Of a DNA stretch of 64,000 nt, positions 30,650 through 43,739 are shown piece after piece. Every line of letters starts with the position of its first letter. Within the stretch, counting starts at the first letter, position 1. The translations under genes were made by a program, and so were the position numbers. Below the pieces are notes generated by a model that saw nothing but the letters and a program-made list of their open reading frames with translations, was not told where the DNA came from and searched no databases. Source of the stretch: Cryptomeria japonica (lineage: Eukaryota; Streptophyta; Pinopsida; Cupressales; Cupressaceae); NCBI RefSeq assembly GCF_030272615.1, contig NC_081412.1:142808247-142872246 (forward strand), written 5' to 3'.

Positions 30650-32086
30650 TATCATGACAGACACATTTTCCTCTTTATATATATATACATGATTTGATTA
30701 GTGATAGATGACGTGTAACATTTATTGTGATGGATTTTATTTTATTTTTTATTTGTTTTCTTATGATGTCATATATGGATGCAATTGTGGATGTGTTATG
30801 CTGACTTATTTGTGATGTAGAGTGGATTCTTATACATGTATGTTTATGATGTGTTGCTGACATGTTTTTGGATGCAGGATGAGTGATTTTTATGCTTTAT
30901 GTAGATATGCAAATGTGTGATGGATTCTTAGATGTGAAAATGATGCAATCTAAATGACTATCTAAATGCAATCTATATGATGTGAATGAATAATACAAAG
31001 AGGGAATATGCCAATAATAACACAATGATCTTAGATAGATGAATATGGGATAAATGGGAAATGGGGGAAATTGAGAAATCCATGGGATTATTGAGTTTAG
31101 GATTTTGTGGAATGATGGTGAGATTTTGTGCACAACAAATGTGGAGAGCCAACCTAGTTTGATATTGCTCTAGGTGACTTGCACCCTTGATTATAGAAAT
31201 CAGGATGCCATGAGAAACCCAAGGCGTGGGCTGACACTCAGATAAATAGGAAGTCCTTACACACAGCTATGCAAGTGTTAAGAAACACTAATACGAAGTT
31301 GTGGGTACGTGCAAGGAGAGCCTCAAACACACCGATAACTCTTGTACACAAGAAGGTAAGTGTTGAAAAACACTAATACCAGGTTGTTAGTTTATATAAG
31401 AGAGATCCAAAACATGCCATGCTATGAAAAATATGCCCCAGTATGTGCCTATTGTAACATACCTGGATATGGCAAATCCAAACAGTCATAGATAGTTGCA
31501 GTCGTAGGACAAAAGATGCAAGTCTAAATGAAAAGATCCAACAAAATCTAACAAGTCACTTCTTTGTGACCAAATGATACCTCTTGCCAAGAGTAGGACT
31601 AGGATGGAGGATTAGGTTGCTAGGCAAGGGAAGGAATCATCCCTGGGGCAAAGTGGACTTGTGGATTTAGGCAAGTGATTTTATGGTTTTTGAAGAGTGA
31701 CTTACGGACTTGGGATTTTTCCTCAAGACTTCTTGAATCTCACACAAAGGCACAGAAGCTTAGTTTAATGGGACATTCCTTGTTCATGACTCAGGAGAAG
31801 ACTCATCATCATACACATGTTTTATTGGGAGGCAGAAGGGAAGGAATGTTGCGAATGGGAGGACTAGATGGTGGGTAATTTGCAGTGTCAACCTGATAAA
31901 CAATAGATCCAGTTATTTACCTTGGTGCTTGCATGGAGGTTTTCACCAAGGTACTTGTCCACAACGCCATAAATTGGTTTTCACTAATGGACGAATTTGT
32001 TTTTTTATTTCTTTATTTTATTTTATTTTATTTTTCTTGATTTTTTTGATTTTTTGATTTTTTGACAATTTAAGACTTTCTGAGGA
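30650..32086. other. AT-rich intergenic stretch of the outer element, PMD 3' end to pol 3' end
   Basis: No gene is seen. It is the outer counterpart of 16995-18380. It has TTTATATATATATACATG near 30675 and an imperfect duplication (AAGTGTTAAGAAACACTAATA near 31265 and AAGTGTTGAAAAACACTAATA near 31350, each with a short inverted repeat). A T-rich tract runs near 31995-32060. Convergent transcripts of PMD and pol would end here. Confidence 0.5.
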
Positions 32087-33479
32087 CTAGGAGTAAAATC
32101 TTTTGAGGTGCATGATATTCATTGGATCATCCAAAGGATCGCCTTCAGGAGTAACCAACTGATAAGCTCTTGATCCATATTTTGCTATGATTATATATGG
32201 TCCAAGCCAATTAGGCTTGAACTTACCTTTCTTTCTCTTTCTTGTAGATTTTTTCTGATTTTCCATGAGGACAAGATCATCAATTTGAAATTCTTGGGTT
32301 CTGACTTTTTGTGATAACTCATGCATAGATAGTTTTGATATACTTGGAGATGTTTGAAGGCCTTGAGGTGCCTTTCATCTAACAATTCTAGCTCTTGTAC
32401 GCGGGAAATTATGTACTCTTCATTTGGTAAAATATTTTATAGCGATACCCTTAGAGAGGGGATCTCGATCTCAAGGGAAAGGATGGCTTCAAAGCCAAAA
32501 ACCAAGGAATAAGGGGTGGCACCTATGGGGGTGTGAATGGAGGTGCAGTAGGCCCATAGATTGGGATGAAGTTGGAGGTGCCACTCACAACCAGCTTCAT
32601 TGACTGTCTTTTTGAGGATTTTTATTAGGGTTTTATTAGAAGCCTTAGCTTGGCCATTGCCTGGGGGTAATATGGAGTGGAAAAGCAATGTTGGATGTTG
32701 AATTTTTGGCAGAGTTCTTTGACATACTAGTTTTTAAATTATCTGCCATTATCTATAATGATAACTTTTGGGATGCCATATCAGCAGATTAGGTAGTTCA
32801 GGATGAATTTGGATATTTGCTTGCCAGTGGTAAAAGTAAGAGGGATAGCCTCTACCCACTTGGTGAAATACTCGGTGGTGGTGATAATGAATTTATGTTT
32901 GTTGGAAGATGGAGGGTGAATTTTCCCAATGAGATCGAGCCCCCACTGTGAGAAGGGCCATGGTGTAATGAATGGCTGCAATTCTTGTGATGGTGCATGA
33001 ATCTTGTTGCCATGTTGTTGGCAAGGGATGCATTTCTTCACATAGTTATATGCATCTACTTCCATTTTAGGCCAATAGTATCTTGTTCTCAAAAGTTTTT
33101 TAGCCAATGTGAACCCACTTGAGTGTGCCCCAAAGATGCCCTCGCGTACTTCATGTAATGCCCATTCTGCTTCTTGTTTATCTAAACACCTTAGGAGGGA
33201 ACCATCAAAATGCCTTTTCAATAGGGTGTCTCCAAGGATGGTGTAACGAGCACATCGGCAAATGAATGTTTGTTGTTGGGTTTTGGTGAGATGTAGGGGA
33301 ATGGTGTTGTCTTTGAGGAAAGTGAAGGTTTCTTGGTACCAAGGGGACTTGGGACCAACAAGAACACACACCATTTCAGACTCTGGTAGGTCATATGCTG
33401 GTATAAACAATTTCTCAACCAAGAACTTGCACTTCTGATTGTGTGCTGGCATTTGAAGGAGGGAGCCAATGGTGGCCAT
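32087..33479 (-). pseudogene. Outer gypsy integrase, frameshifted
   Basis: Segments at 33479-32781, 32688-32437 and 32326-32087 lie in three different frames. They read through the zinc site (HEVREGIFGAH...CIPCQ), the core (WGLDLIGKI, TEYFTKWVEAIP), PGNGQAKASNKT and the C-terminal domain (PNWLGPYIIIAKYGSRAYQL, MHLKRFYS). The domain order matches the inner element. The DNG box region near 32740-32780 is damaged by frameshift and stop, so it is inactive. Confidence 0.9.
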
Positions 33480-34214
33480 TGCATCTACAACCCTGTTGTT
33501 TGTTCATGGGATTTGATCAAATTTGATTGTCGTGAAATGTTGCTTAAGATCTTCAACCATGGTATGGTAGGGAAGGAGTTTATCATCTTTTGTCTGGTAC
33601 TCATCATTGACTTGTTTTATGACGAGCTGGGAATCGCCATAGACATGTAATTCCTTTATTTTCTAGTGGATAGCCAAGCAAAACCTATGATGAGTGCCTT
33701 GTATTCTGCTATGTTATTGGTACATGCAAAGGCTATCTTGTATGATTTTAGGATGCCATCTTCTTGAGGTGTAATCAATAATATTCCTGCCCTTGATCCA
33801 TTTTGGGTGCAAGAGCCATCAAAGTATAATTGCCATGTGGGGGATGTGGTAACAGTCATAATGAACTCATCTGGTAATTTTGTGAGAAGAGGGTGGTCAC
33901 CTAGAAGTGGAGCTTCAACCAACTGATCTACAATGACCCGTCCCTTGATTGCCTTTTTGTCCACATATTCAATGTCAAACTTGCTTAAGAGCATGACCCA
34001 TTTAGTGGTTCTGCCAGTGAGAGCAACTTTTGATAGGAGATATTTAAGTGGATCAATACTAGCAATTAGTTTTATTTTGTTGTTTAGCATATAGTGTCAG
34101 AGCTTCTATGTGCTAAACACCAATGCCAAGCATGCTCTTTCAATGGGGGTATAATTGAGTTCATACCCTACTAGTGTCCAACTGATGTAGTAAATGGCAT
34201 GTTCCTTCCCTTGA
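33480..34214 (-). pseudogene. Outer gypsy RNase H domains, frameshifted
   Basis: 34090-33656 covers the end of the gypsy-type RNase H (KYLLSKVALTGRTTKWVM) and the start of the archaeal-type domain (WQLYFDGSCTQNGSRAGI, NNIAEYKALIIGF). It breaks at TAG/frameshift near 33656. The remainder (YGDSQLVI-type and AADAMA-type parts) can be followed in another frame to about 33485. Confidence 0.8.
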
Positions 34215-35321
34215 TCATATGTCTATGCCAATAATGCCCCCAATGCCACTGCAATAGCATAGATATTCTTTTAGTTTCTCAAAGGCCTTTTGGCATAAGT
34301 AGTCCCATTTGAATTTTGTGTTCTTGTGCAAGAGGTGTGCAAATGGATGGCACTTATCTGCTAGTTGTGAAATAAAGCATCTAACAGATTGGAGTTTCCC
34401 TTGGAGATTGCATAGTTGTCTGAGAGTTTCTGGTGGAGGCATTTCCATGATAGCTTTTACTTTTGCAAGATCTACCTCGATGCCTCTATGGGAAACAATG
34501 AATCCTAATAGTTTTCCTGATGTGACTCCAAACACATACTTTTTGGGATTCAAGCATAGTTTATATTTTTCTAATCTTTCAAAGATCTTCTTTAGGATGG
34601 GGATGTGTTCTTGCCTTGTTTTAGATTTGCCTAGCAGATCATCCACATAGTTCTCCATAATTTTGTGTAAGAAGTCATGAAAAATTGTTGTCATGGCACA
34701 TTGATATGTAGCTCCCGCATTTTTAAGGCCAAAAGGCATGACTCGATAACAAAAGGTATCCCATGGTGTTGTGAATGTGGTTTTATGCTGATCCTCATCT
34801 GCAATCCTGATTTGGTTGTATCCGAAAAATCCATCCATAAGCGATAGCATCTCAAGTCCTGCTGTAAGGTCCACAATCATATCTATATTGTGCAGTGGGA
34901 AATCATCTTTAGGACAAGCTTTATTTAGATCTTAGAAATCTGTGCAGATGTGAATGCCCCTGATGAGTTTGCCAATAGGTACAATGTTGGAGACCCATTC
35001 AGCGTAGTTTATGAGTTTGATGAATTATGCATCTAACATCTTTTGGAGTTCTGTCTTGACCAGGAGTGCAATATGCGGGTGCATTTTGTGCAATTTTAGT
35101 TTTACAGGTTTTGCATCTGGGCAAACAGTGAGATTGTGAACCACCAAGGTAGGATCCAACCCTAGCATATCGGCATAAGACCATGTAAAATTAATTTTTA
35201 CCTCTATAAGGAAGTTGATGAAATCTTGTTTCTCTTTTTCTGTGAGGGACTTGGCAATGAGCACATTTTGTGGGATGGCTTCTGTGCCCATATTGATGCT
35301 ATCTATTTCTTCTATCAGCAA
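34215..35321 (-). pseudogene. Outer gypsy reverse transcriptase, with stops
   Basis: 35321-35025 gives the N-terminal part (NFTWSYADMLGLDP, VKTELQKML). 34880-34215 gives MDGFFGYNQIRI, MPFGLKNAGATYQ, the catalytic YVDDLL (intact), FGVTSGKLLGFIVS and LQGKLQSVRCFI. Both segments share a frame and are split by stops near 34936 and 35025. Close to the inner RT in sequence, but diverged. Confidence 0.9.
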
Positions 35322-36481
35322 GTTTGATGTATCCTGTGGAAGGTAACCAATGGTAGGGAGGTCAAGTCCCTCATAGTCAAGTGCCTTTTCCAGGTTTTCA
35401 CTTTCGGATACGCCCTTTGTTTTTTATTTTTTGCTCATCCAAAGGTGCCTCGGAGAGGTTTTCACCTAAGGAATCATGTTTTTTGTTTTGATTATCTCTT
35501 TTGCGGCTAAGGGCATTGACCTGACTACTAAAGTATCCATTTTCATGAAGTTGAATACCCTCTACTCTATTACAATCTTCCAGATTTCGCACCATCAAGA
35601 GAGTAATGAGAGCATTATCATCAGCGCAGATGTCTAACGTGGGTTTGTCTCGTTGGTCCTAGTCTATGAGTTCAGGATGGACAAGATGTAGCTCATGTGA
35701 AGTGGAAGGGGTTATGGGTGTAATGGTATTGACATGAGTGTCAAAGAAGATATCATTTTCGTATTCATAAGGCATTTCATGGAACTCTTCTTCGTCAGCA
35801 CTTTCAATATCCAAAGAAGGACTAGAAGGGGCACCAGTGATAGTAATCTTAGGCACCAGGGTGTACCCCAAGCCTCTGTTGTATTTGTAGGAGATAGGAT
35901 TTATGGGTGCTTTTCTTCCTTTCTCCTCTGGTCCCAGGCCATGTCCTTTGTAACCCATTTTTCCAACTATGGTTGATGCTTTTGGGTACATCTTTTTGGA
36001 TATTTTTGTTGGATCTTCATCTTCTTCCTGGTACAACCATGAAGAGACATCTTCTTTGAGGCTCTCCTCATCAAGTGGGCCCCATTGCTAGAAGGTAGTG
36101 TTTTGGCAATGCATAAGTAGTTTCGGGTTTTTTTTGAGCTCTTTTGGTGTACCAAATGATTTAGGAGAGAGGAGGAGGTTGCCTATTAATAAGACATCCT
36201 CCAATTTGTACTTCCCACAACCATTGTCCAAGATCTTGATTTGAGTGTCTGATTGGGATGAAGTGGAGGAAACATTTGATGTGTCAGATGGAGGCATTGG
36301 CAAGGGTTTGTTTAGTGGGAAATGATATGGATGCTTCCCCTCTAAGAGTTCAATATTGAAAAGGTTGGCGATCACCTTTGATAGTGATCTCTCTTCCATT
36401 AAAGGAGAATTTGATGCATTGGTGATAGGTGGAGGGCACGGCCTACAAGGAGTGAATCCATGGTCATCCGAGGAGAATGTT
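35322..36481 (-). pseudogene. Outer gypsy linker region with a G-patch
   Basis: It lies between protease and RT. The segment 36036-35659 contains IVGKMGYKGHGLGPEEKG, then PINPI and NRGLGY, the core glycines and aromatic positions of a G-patch. Flanking frames are acidic and serine-rich and broken by frameshifts (36495-36088 in a neighbouring frame). The G-patch is clearer here than in the inner element, which shows that the domain belongs to the lineage. Confidence 0.7.
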
Positions 36482-39219
36482 CTAGGGGAGATCAAGATCT
36501 AGTACTTGGCAAGGGGTTTCAATTGTAATAAGGCCCACTTGAAGAGGTAAGGTGATCATGCCCTTCGAAACTTTCTCTGCATCATCATATGCTTTTATGG
36601 TGATCTTTTCTGATGTGTCTACCAAGTGCTCAGAAAGTCCCAATTGTTTTATTACCTTGTATGTACATAGATTAAGTCTGGATCCACCGTCTATCAAAAT
36701 ATGTTTGAACTTGTGTCTTTGGATAAGGGCTTCAATGTGAAAAGGCTTATTGTGGTCTCCATCTGCAGGTGCATCATTGGAGGTGAATACAAGGTGTTGT
36801 TGGGCAGAAAGGTTTCCAATGAGAGCTTGGAATTGAGTAGCAGTGATGTTACCAGGAATGTGGGATTCAAGGAGGGCTTGTTCCAAAATTTCCTTATGTA
36901 CAGGGGAAGTCTTGAGAAGTTCTAGAATGGAAATCTACGCGGGGTCTTTCCAAGTTGGTCCAGGAGGTCATATCGGCCGGTGGAAGACATGGGGGGGATT
37001 TGGTGGGGGAGGAACTCCTTGGACAGTGACTTTATCTTGACATGTGGTTACATTATAGTAATTTTGGGGGTGGGAGGTGGAAGGCATGGCACCTTGAATG
37101 ACTATCCTAGCTAGATTTGGTCTGCTTTGGGGAGGGGGAGGGTTAGCTCTTTGGATAGTTATGACATTAACATCGTTGTCTGTAGGCTCGATGTGACCTA
37201 CTAAAGAGTCAAAGCTGGTTATGTGATTGGTGTAGTCATAACCCACTATGTTAGATGATGAGCCTTTCCCTTTATCATGCTTCAGGAAGGGTTCCTAGTA
37301 CATTTTAAGTTTGTCATTGTTATTACCAGGTTTTGCATTTTCTACTTCAATCTCACCTCTATCAATGAGATCTTGTATGTAGATTTTGAGCTTCATGCAT
37401 TTTCATGTGTCATGTCCCTTGATACGGTGATATCACAATAATCATCCTCATTATACCATCTAGATTTGGGTTGATTGGGGTCAAACGGGTGAGTCATCGG
37501 AAAAACCACTGTGCCTGCTTGGGCAAGTTTTTGAAACACCATTTCAATAGGCTTAGCAAGAGGAGTGAAATCTCTTGGAGTCCTGTTATTTGATCGGGGT
37601 GGTCATCCCTAGACTGAGACATTGTTGTGAGGTTTTTGGGATTGATTTTGATTGTTTTTATTGTTGAATTGATGATTATTGGTCATGGATTTGGGGGGAG
37701 CAGCCAGGGTTTGGACCCGCTTTGCATCAGTTACACCATCATTGACCACATTTTTGTTTTTAGACTAGAATTTTGGCTTATCGTTATGATAAGAGGAAGA
37801 ACTTTGTGTCAATTTCTAGTAATGTTTCAAGGTTCCTTCCTCCAACAAGACACGTTCGAGGGTGAGGCCCTTATCGATCAATTTTTTGAAAGATTTGATA
37901 CATTGAGACGTTAAATGTCTTGAAATTTTGGGTACCAAGTTCTTTTGAAATAATTCAATTTGATGTTGTTCTGGCATGTCCCACTGAAATTTCTTGATAA
38001 GATGTCACCACCTTTGTAAGAAGTTAGCGAAAGTCTCTCCGGGCCTTTGTTTTGTGTTACATAGGTCTATCATGGAAACGTGATTAGCCATGTTGTAGGC
38101 ATAGTGAGCTACAAATTTCTCTGCCAAGTCTAGAAATGAGACAATGGAGCCTCATGGTAGAGATGGGAACCATGCGAGGGCATCTCCTGTGAGACTCTTG
38201 GGAAAGAGTCAGCAAAGATATAGGTCACTATAAGAGACTTCTTGACATAGGATGTGAAATTCCTGAACATGGTCACGGGGGTCTCCTTTGCCTTCATACT
38301 TGGTGAATTTAGGAATCTCAAATCCTGGAGGGTAAGGTGCAACTGATATAGATGGGTCGTATGGACAAGGACAAAATTCCTCAAATGAGTAAGGTTTCCT
38401 CTTGTTAGTCCCTTATTTCATGTCCTTGATGATATTTTTCATGTCTTGAATTTCCTTGATGAGGTCTTGTTGTGGATTTTGATAATGATGAATTGCATTT
38501 ACCCCAAGAATTTGATGAGTCAAGGAAGGTGCACCACCACCAATGTATTGATATGATGTGGAGGTGGGAATGTGAGATGTGATGACCGATGTCATAGGGA
38601 TTTGGGTGATAGTTGGTTACGGTCCGCAAACTATTGTGATGGGATTGAGTACGGCTTGGATAAAATTTGTGACATTGTTGATAGGAAGGGAATTTTGTGG
38701 AATAGAAATATGTGGTTGAATGGAAGGAGGTGGTATAGAAGCGTGTTGGAGAATAGATGAGATCAGATTTGATAGTAGGATAGATGGCAAAGAGGAAGAA
38801 GGTGGGGTGAAGATCACGGTGGGAGGTGTCATGGATGGCATTGATTGAGCTTGGATGATTGGAGGGGCTGCACTTGATTGAGTTTGAATAATAGGTGCAA
38901 CATTTTGTGTGGGAGCAAGGTCTCCTTGTGGTTGTTGGCCGAGAGTGGATTTATCAAATTCAGGCAGAAGTTGAGCTCCATTTTCAAGGAGAGTTTTTAG
39001 AAGTGCGGTAGGATTGTGTTGGATGAATTTTTCAATCATCTCTTGGTTGTAAGAGTCTACTAAGAAAGTTTGCACTTTTGGAGAGAGTTCATCTTGGCTA
39101 ACCATATTAGGATTTTGGCTTTGATCTTGATTGCTAGGTTACCCACTTTGTGTAGGATCTTGCGTGGGATCTTCATATAGGACACTAATGTCTGGCATAC
39201 CATATTGTTGTTCAACCAT
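36482..39219 (-). pseudogene. Outer gypsy Gag and protease, frameshifted
   Basis: Gag starts at 39219 (MVEQQYGMPDIS). A TAG near 39139 precedes the open stretch from 39105, whose LLKTLLENGAQLLPEFD matches the inner Gag. Capsid-like sequence lies at about 38390-37850 (GKGDPRDHVQEF, LCNTKQRPGETFANFL). The zinc knuckle near 37400-37440 is broken: one base is missing after the first Cys and a TGA replaces an expected CGA before the last Cys. The protease (36886-36482) has ILIDGGSRLNLC and ITIKAYDDAEKVSKG, the same D-G-G variant as the inner copy. Confidence 0.85.
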
Positions 39220-41601
39220 CTTTTTCTTTTGGGATAGAGTTGTGACCGTACACAAATAACCTTAGAAAAGCTTGGAGGAAGCAATCTTTGATGAAAGGAC
39301 TTAGAAAGATGTTTGTGGAATTTTGGATTTTGTCTTTGATGACAAGGGATTTTGCTGGTTGGTGGGGTTCTTGGATTAGAGTCTGGATTTGATTAGGATT
39401 GACACCTTAGTCCTTGGATGAGGATTTTAGGTAGTGGATGAGACCACAATCAAGGTAATGACCAAGTTGGGTAGAATTTAGACCTTGGAATGATGATTAA
39501 AAAGCCTCTTTTCCACCAAGGGTTGACTAATGACCCTAAGAAAAGTAAAGGTGCAAGTTAAGAGTCTTGATCGACTGAAAAGGATAAGGCAAAAGATACT
39601 TGGAGAGGATTCTTCTTCAAGCACAAAAGCCAATTGATTAAAGATGAGGTTTAAATGGAACTTCACAAGGTATGCAGCCTTAATGTGAGGTTAAATTGGA
39701 TTAAAGGATTTTGATAATTGATTTGATAGTGGAGGGAGATTGATTTGATGTGCTAAGTCCTTAGGATTTTGAGGATGATTGATTGAAGAGGTATGATAGT
39801 GATGACTAGAAGAAGCTTGATGACTAGGTTATTCTTGGCATGAACATGACTCAATAGATGATTGGTTCGGATGGCAAGTTGTATGAAGGGACATGACCAC
39901 CCTGATTTTGATGATAGTTGGTGTTGTAAAGGATGAATCTAAATCTTGATGGAGGGCATGGACTCTTAGTTTCTCACTTGGGTTTATGAGACATGAGACA
40001 GATGGAGTTTTGACGCAATTTTGAACTTTGTGGGTAAGGACTTGGATAATTGTTTGTGTCTTGACAAGTGTTTTTACAAAGTGTTTGGGAATAGTGAGGT
40101 GTTTTTAGTCTACTCTTGGAAAGTACGTATCAAACAAAACAAACACAATGATCAAATGCATATTATTTCAAAGACACTCATGCTCATGTATAACACTCTT
40201 AAGGATGGCAAGGACAATAGTCATTGGATCCCAATTGGTTTCATAGCTACACTTACCCAGAGAAACACTTGGATGCTTGACCCCACTGGCTTCCCTCCAT
40301 GGCACTCACTTTTCTGGGGTAGCCAAGCATCAATTCCCATGAAAAATCCTCATGGTGAACTTTGTGTCTCTACTACGGGTCATAAAAATATGGGCAACTT
40401 CAGAGGTACGACCTCCTACACCAATGACTAGAAGGTTTTTGGCCACTATGAACAAGGCGTTTAGTAAGTCTTCCCATTAGGAGCTACCCTTCATAGTTAC
40501 GCAAGGACAATCGAGGCCTATAGCCCAACGAAGAACCAAGAACTTAGTAGTCATGCAAGCATGATTGAGATCTCTAGGATCCTACTAAGCACCCAATGTG
40601 AGAGTGAAATCTCATATAGCCCCAACCATTGACCCTTTCGTAGTCAACGACCTATTTATTATAGTGAGTTGGGAACCCTAGGTCCAGGTGTACTCACTTG
40701 GGTTGTTCCCCTCTTACCTTCTCAAAGAGCAAGTTGGGAGGGCAAGCCCGCTATGGGAAACATGCAATCAAACAAGAAAAGGTTCGAGGGTCTGGATTTT
40801 TGATCGTCTAGCTAGATGAGAGCATACTCTCCTACCTTTATGTTTTTCTTAAAACACATAAAACAGTGGTGCATTCCCTTTTCATTAACATCTAGGTGCC
40901 TAACTACAAAAATGCACAATGTCTGGTTGAGTTTGATAGGCAACTTGCAAAAAACTAGATTTAGTAGTTTTTCTAACTTTTTAGGTCTTGGACAATCGAT
41001 TTAAACTGCAAAACTAAAAAGAAAGATTAGTACCTACTGTACTACACATACATCGGACACGCTGAAGTGCAGTCATCCGCGCTAAAGTGCCTGCGCAGGC
41101 ACCAAAATGCCTTTGTATGCACTGAACTAAATACAACCAGTAAATAAAAATGATAGCCAACATAGGACATAGAATGGTTTTATAACTGTCTATTGTGCCA
41201 ATCAGAAATGCTCGCATTGAAATGCCTGCACTCACGCTGAACCCTGAAAATAGAAACCTGGGGGATTAGCGAGTAAAATTTTCAAAATTTAAATTCAAAT
41301 AATTGGGTGAGAATGTTATAAAAGCAGTCGCGCTGATTTAAATTAGCCACGCTGAAATGCCTACGCACGCAGCAAATAGATAGATAGAGAGTGATTTTTT
41401 TAAAATTTTGATAGAGAGCGAGAAGAAAATTCAAATGTGTAGGGCATTCACGCTGATGCGCCTGTGCTCGCGCCGAAGTAGGTTTTCCATCGCGCTAAAC
41501 CCAAGTCGCTCACGCCGATTTGCAGTCTCTCACATTGTTCCGGAACCTACGTCTCACAACTCACAAAAACTCACAAAAAATATTAGTTCTTAGGGATGTG
41601 G
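39220..41601 (-). other. Outer gypsy leader, non-coding
   Basis: About 2.4 kb between the gag start and the primer site. No convincing gene. 40655-40765 resembles part of the inner leader. Gene-dense-looking GC content near 40200-40800 comes from this conserved leader, not from a reading frame. Confidence 0.55.
41040..41525 (-). repeat. Decayed GCGC/CACGCT motif array in the outer leader
   Basis: Repeated (A/G)CGCT(A/G)A(A/T), TGCCTGCGC and TCACGC(T/C)GA words lie next to the primer site, with rough 20-22 base spacing near 41055-41105. This is the position of leader array 1 in the inner element. Confidence 0.65.
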
Positions 41602-41619
41602 GTCCCACCAGGCATGCCA
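41602..41619 (-). promoter_or_regulatory. Primer binding site of the outer gypsy element, diverged
   Basis: The minus strand reads TGGCATGCCTGGTGGGAC, three bases inside the 5' LTR. It matches the inner element's site at 11 of 18 positions by eye. The reading is less certain because the region is old. Confidence 0.55.
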
Positions 41620-41622
41620 AAA

Positions 41623-42875
41623 TGAAGAGGGGAAAATATTGATTAGGTAGAATAGTTAGCAAATCATGCAAATTAATCATAGAAACATATGAAATTAAAA
41701 GACATAGTTTGAATCACACAAAAACAAGAATGAGATGCATATACCTCACAAACCTTATAACTTCTCCTTCGGATTGAGCTTGATGAAGTGAAGGCGCCCC
41801 TTGATGATGCTCCACTTGATGTGCTTCTTTTTCTTGCTTGATGTGGATAGCTTTCCAATGTTGTGCATAAATGAGATGGATCTTGAGGGATGATAAGGAT
41901 GAGATTATCAAGTATTGATGGGAGATGATTTTGGCATGGTAATGATGCTAAGATAACTTTTCTAGGCACAAAGTAGCAGCATAAGATTTTTAAACTTGGA
42001 GATGAAGGATGAAGGGATGGAGTCCTCAATTTATAGGAAGAGGGGAGGAAGAATGGATGGCTAGGATGGATTCAAGATGAAGGACTAGGATTTCTTGCGA
42101 GCTCACAGAAGGCCCAAGAGAGGGTGTGGAGACCAAGAGATATGCCTTAAAGGCATTTCTTGTCTCCACACTCCTCAAGGTGCATTTGGAAGACTTCACA
42201 ATGTGCCTTGAGAAGAGCAAGGGATGTGACACTCCTTGAAGAATGGGGAGGAGGAATTTAAAATTCTCCAAAAAAGGATGATCATGGGGATTGGAGGAAT
42301 AAGAAAGAATTAAAAATTCCTTGGGAGAGGAGATGCCTAAAGGAATGTGAGATTTCCAAAATCTCACATTCACCTAGGAAAATAGCATTTAAAGCTAGTG
42401 GTTGGATGGAAGGGACAAGGAGTTGACTTTGTGGCTAATCATGATGATTAGCCACTAGCAACTCATTAGGAGGGAGATTAGAGAAAAGATTAGGTGGGAT
42501 AATATTTGTAGGAGGATTTGATTAGGAGAGAAAATGAGTGGAGGGAATTATAAATTAGAAGAATAAGGTTAAGTGAGTTTAGGGAATTTCTAGAAGACTT
42601 TATTAGGTTAATGATGAATTGGGAGGATGATTTGTAGGAATCATATAGGTTAACTAATTAATTGAAATTAATTAGCTAAGAGGAAGATTTGTGAGGATTT
42701 AATTTTTAGAAGAATAAAGAGAGGGATTGATTTATTAAATAAATCAATTACATACTATTGTGACAATATTAATTATAATTAATTAATATTAAGGGGAATT
42801 TGAATTAACATAATTAATTAATTAATTATGTGAGAAATTAAAAATAATTAAAATAATTATTTTTAAGTGTCTACA
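41623..42875 (-). repeat. Outer gypsy 5' LTR
   Basis: Partner of 7594-8892. It starts TGAAGAGGGG and ends GTGTCTACA, followed by the CCAGC duplication. It lacks the segment of about 46 bases duplicated in the other LTR. A minus-strand TATA-like CCTATAAATT lies at 42028-42037. Confidence 0.9.
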
Positions 42876-42880
42876 CCAGC

Positions 42881-43484
42881 TTGTCTTCCTCGAGCCATAA
42901 TCTCCTGCCATCCTCCCATGACTTGCGAGTTCTTCATAAAAGTCAACATGCTTTCTAACTCTTACATCGATGCACACTTCACCAACCTGTGCATGATCAC
43001 CACCTAGCTTCTAGCTGCCATCTTTGTCAACATCCACCTCTGCATTGTTTGCCATGTCGATTTGACATTCTTCATTGACCAAGATTGACTACTGGCTCAA
43101 CTCACCTTACCGGTATGACCTAACTCCACCAGTGGGCCTTCATTCCTACATACCTCTTCTCTGTCGGTGGATCAACTTAGCCTTTCATCAAACATGTTGG
43201 TCTTACTACTCAGTCCATTTACCGGTAGCATTAATCTTCTCTGAGTATACTGGTTTACATCATTCAGTTGTTCTTTTGCTTGCTTGCTTGCCTTACTGGT
43301 GAGCCTATTGTACCAACAGATGACACAATTCATGTGTACCGGTAACTTTCCTTTTGTCTTCTTATTCACATATGGATTGACATCATGTCTTACATTTCTT
43401 ATACCGATCACCACCTTTTTACTCATTGGTTACCATGCCAAACCAGTTGACATCATTGACAACTTAATGCCAATAATGCCAACA
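42881..43484 (-). repeat. Copia 3' LTR, second part
   Basis: It resumes the LTR interrupted at 7593 and aligns with about 50110-50718 (TGACTTGCG(A/G)GTTCTTCATAAAA, CACTTCACC, TTGACATCAT). It ends AATGCCAACA. Together the two parts give 1682 bases against 1671 in the other LTR. Confidence 0.9.
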
Positions 43485-43500
43485 ATCTCCCTCTTTGGCA
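43485..43500 (-). promoter_or_regulatory. Polypurine region of the copia element
   Basis: The minus strand reads TGCCAAAGAGGGAGAT directly before the LTR start TGTTGGC. The same stretch with one base changed borders the 54264-60477 element at 56591. Confidence 0.75.
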
Positions 43501-43739
43501 TTGATGTCAACTTACTGCAAGACTTCATACCAATAGATTTCTCCCTCTTTGACACAATGACAAAGGGTCAGAGTACTTTATACTCCCTCTTTGAATCATA
43601 CCCTTCTCCCCCTTAGTCAAATTTTCTCTTAGGGATTACAGACAGTACTAAGACATACAACCTTGAAATTTCCCTTTGATCAACATGTGTTTCAAGAGCT
43701 ATAGATACTGCTATGAAATCCCCCTAAACCAAATAACTC

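Larger units (their letters stand above)
7594..42875 (-). mobile_element. Outer Ty3/gypsy Tat-type retrotransposon, minus strand (about 16.6 kb without the insert)
   Basis: LTRs are at 7594-8892 (3') and 41623-42875 (5'), the polypurine tract at 8893-8906 and a primer site at 41602-41619. Gag, protease, a G-patch region, RT, RNase H and integrase lie at 32087-39219 on the minus strand. An antisense PMD pseudogene lies at 9244-11880 on the plus strand. The inner gypsy element is inserted at 11947/30645. Several frameshifts, many stops and an LTR length difference of about 46 bp (mostly a duplicated AAGGTGCATTGGGAAGACTT-like segment near 8150-8210) show it is older than its insert. Confidence 0.9.

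Noticed and set aside
40021-40431. Plus-strand frame of 136 codons in the outer leader
   Set aside because: No recognisable motif, wrong strand for the element, and it overlaps a conserved non-coding leader.
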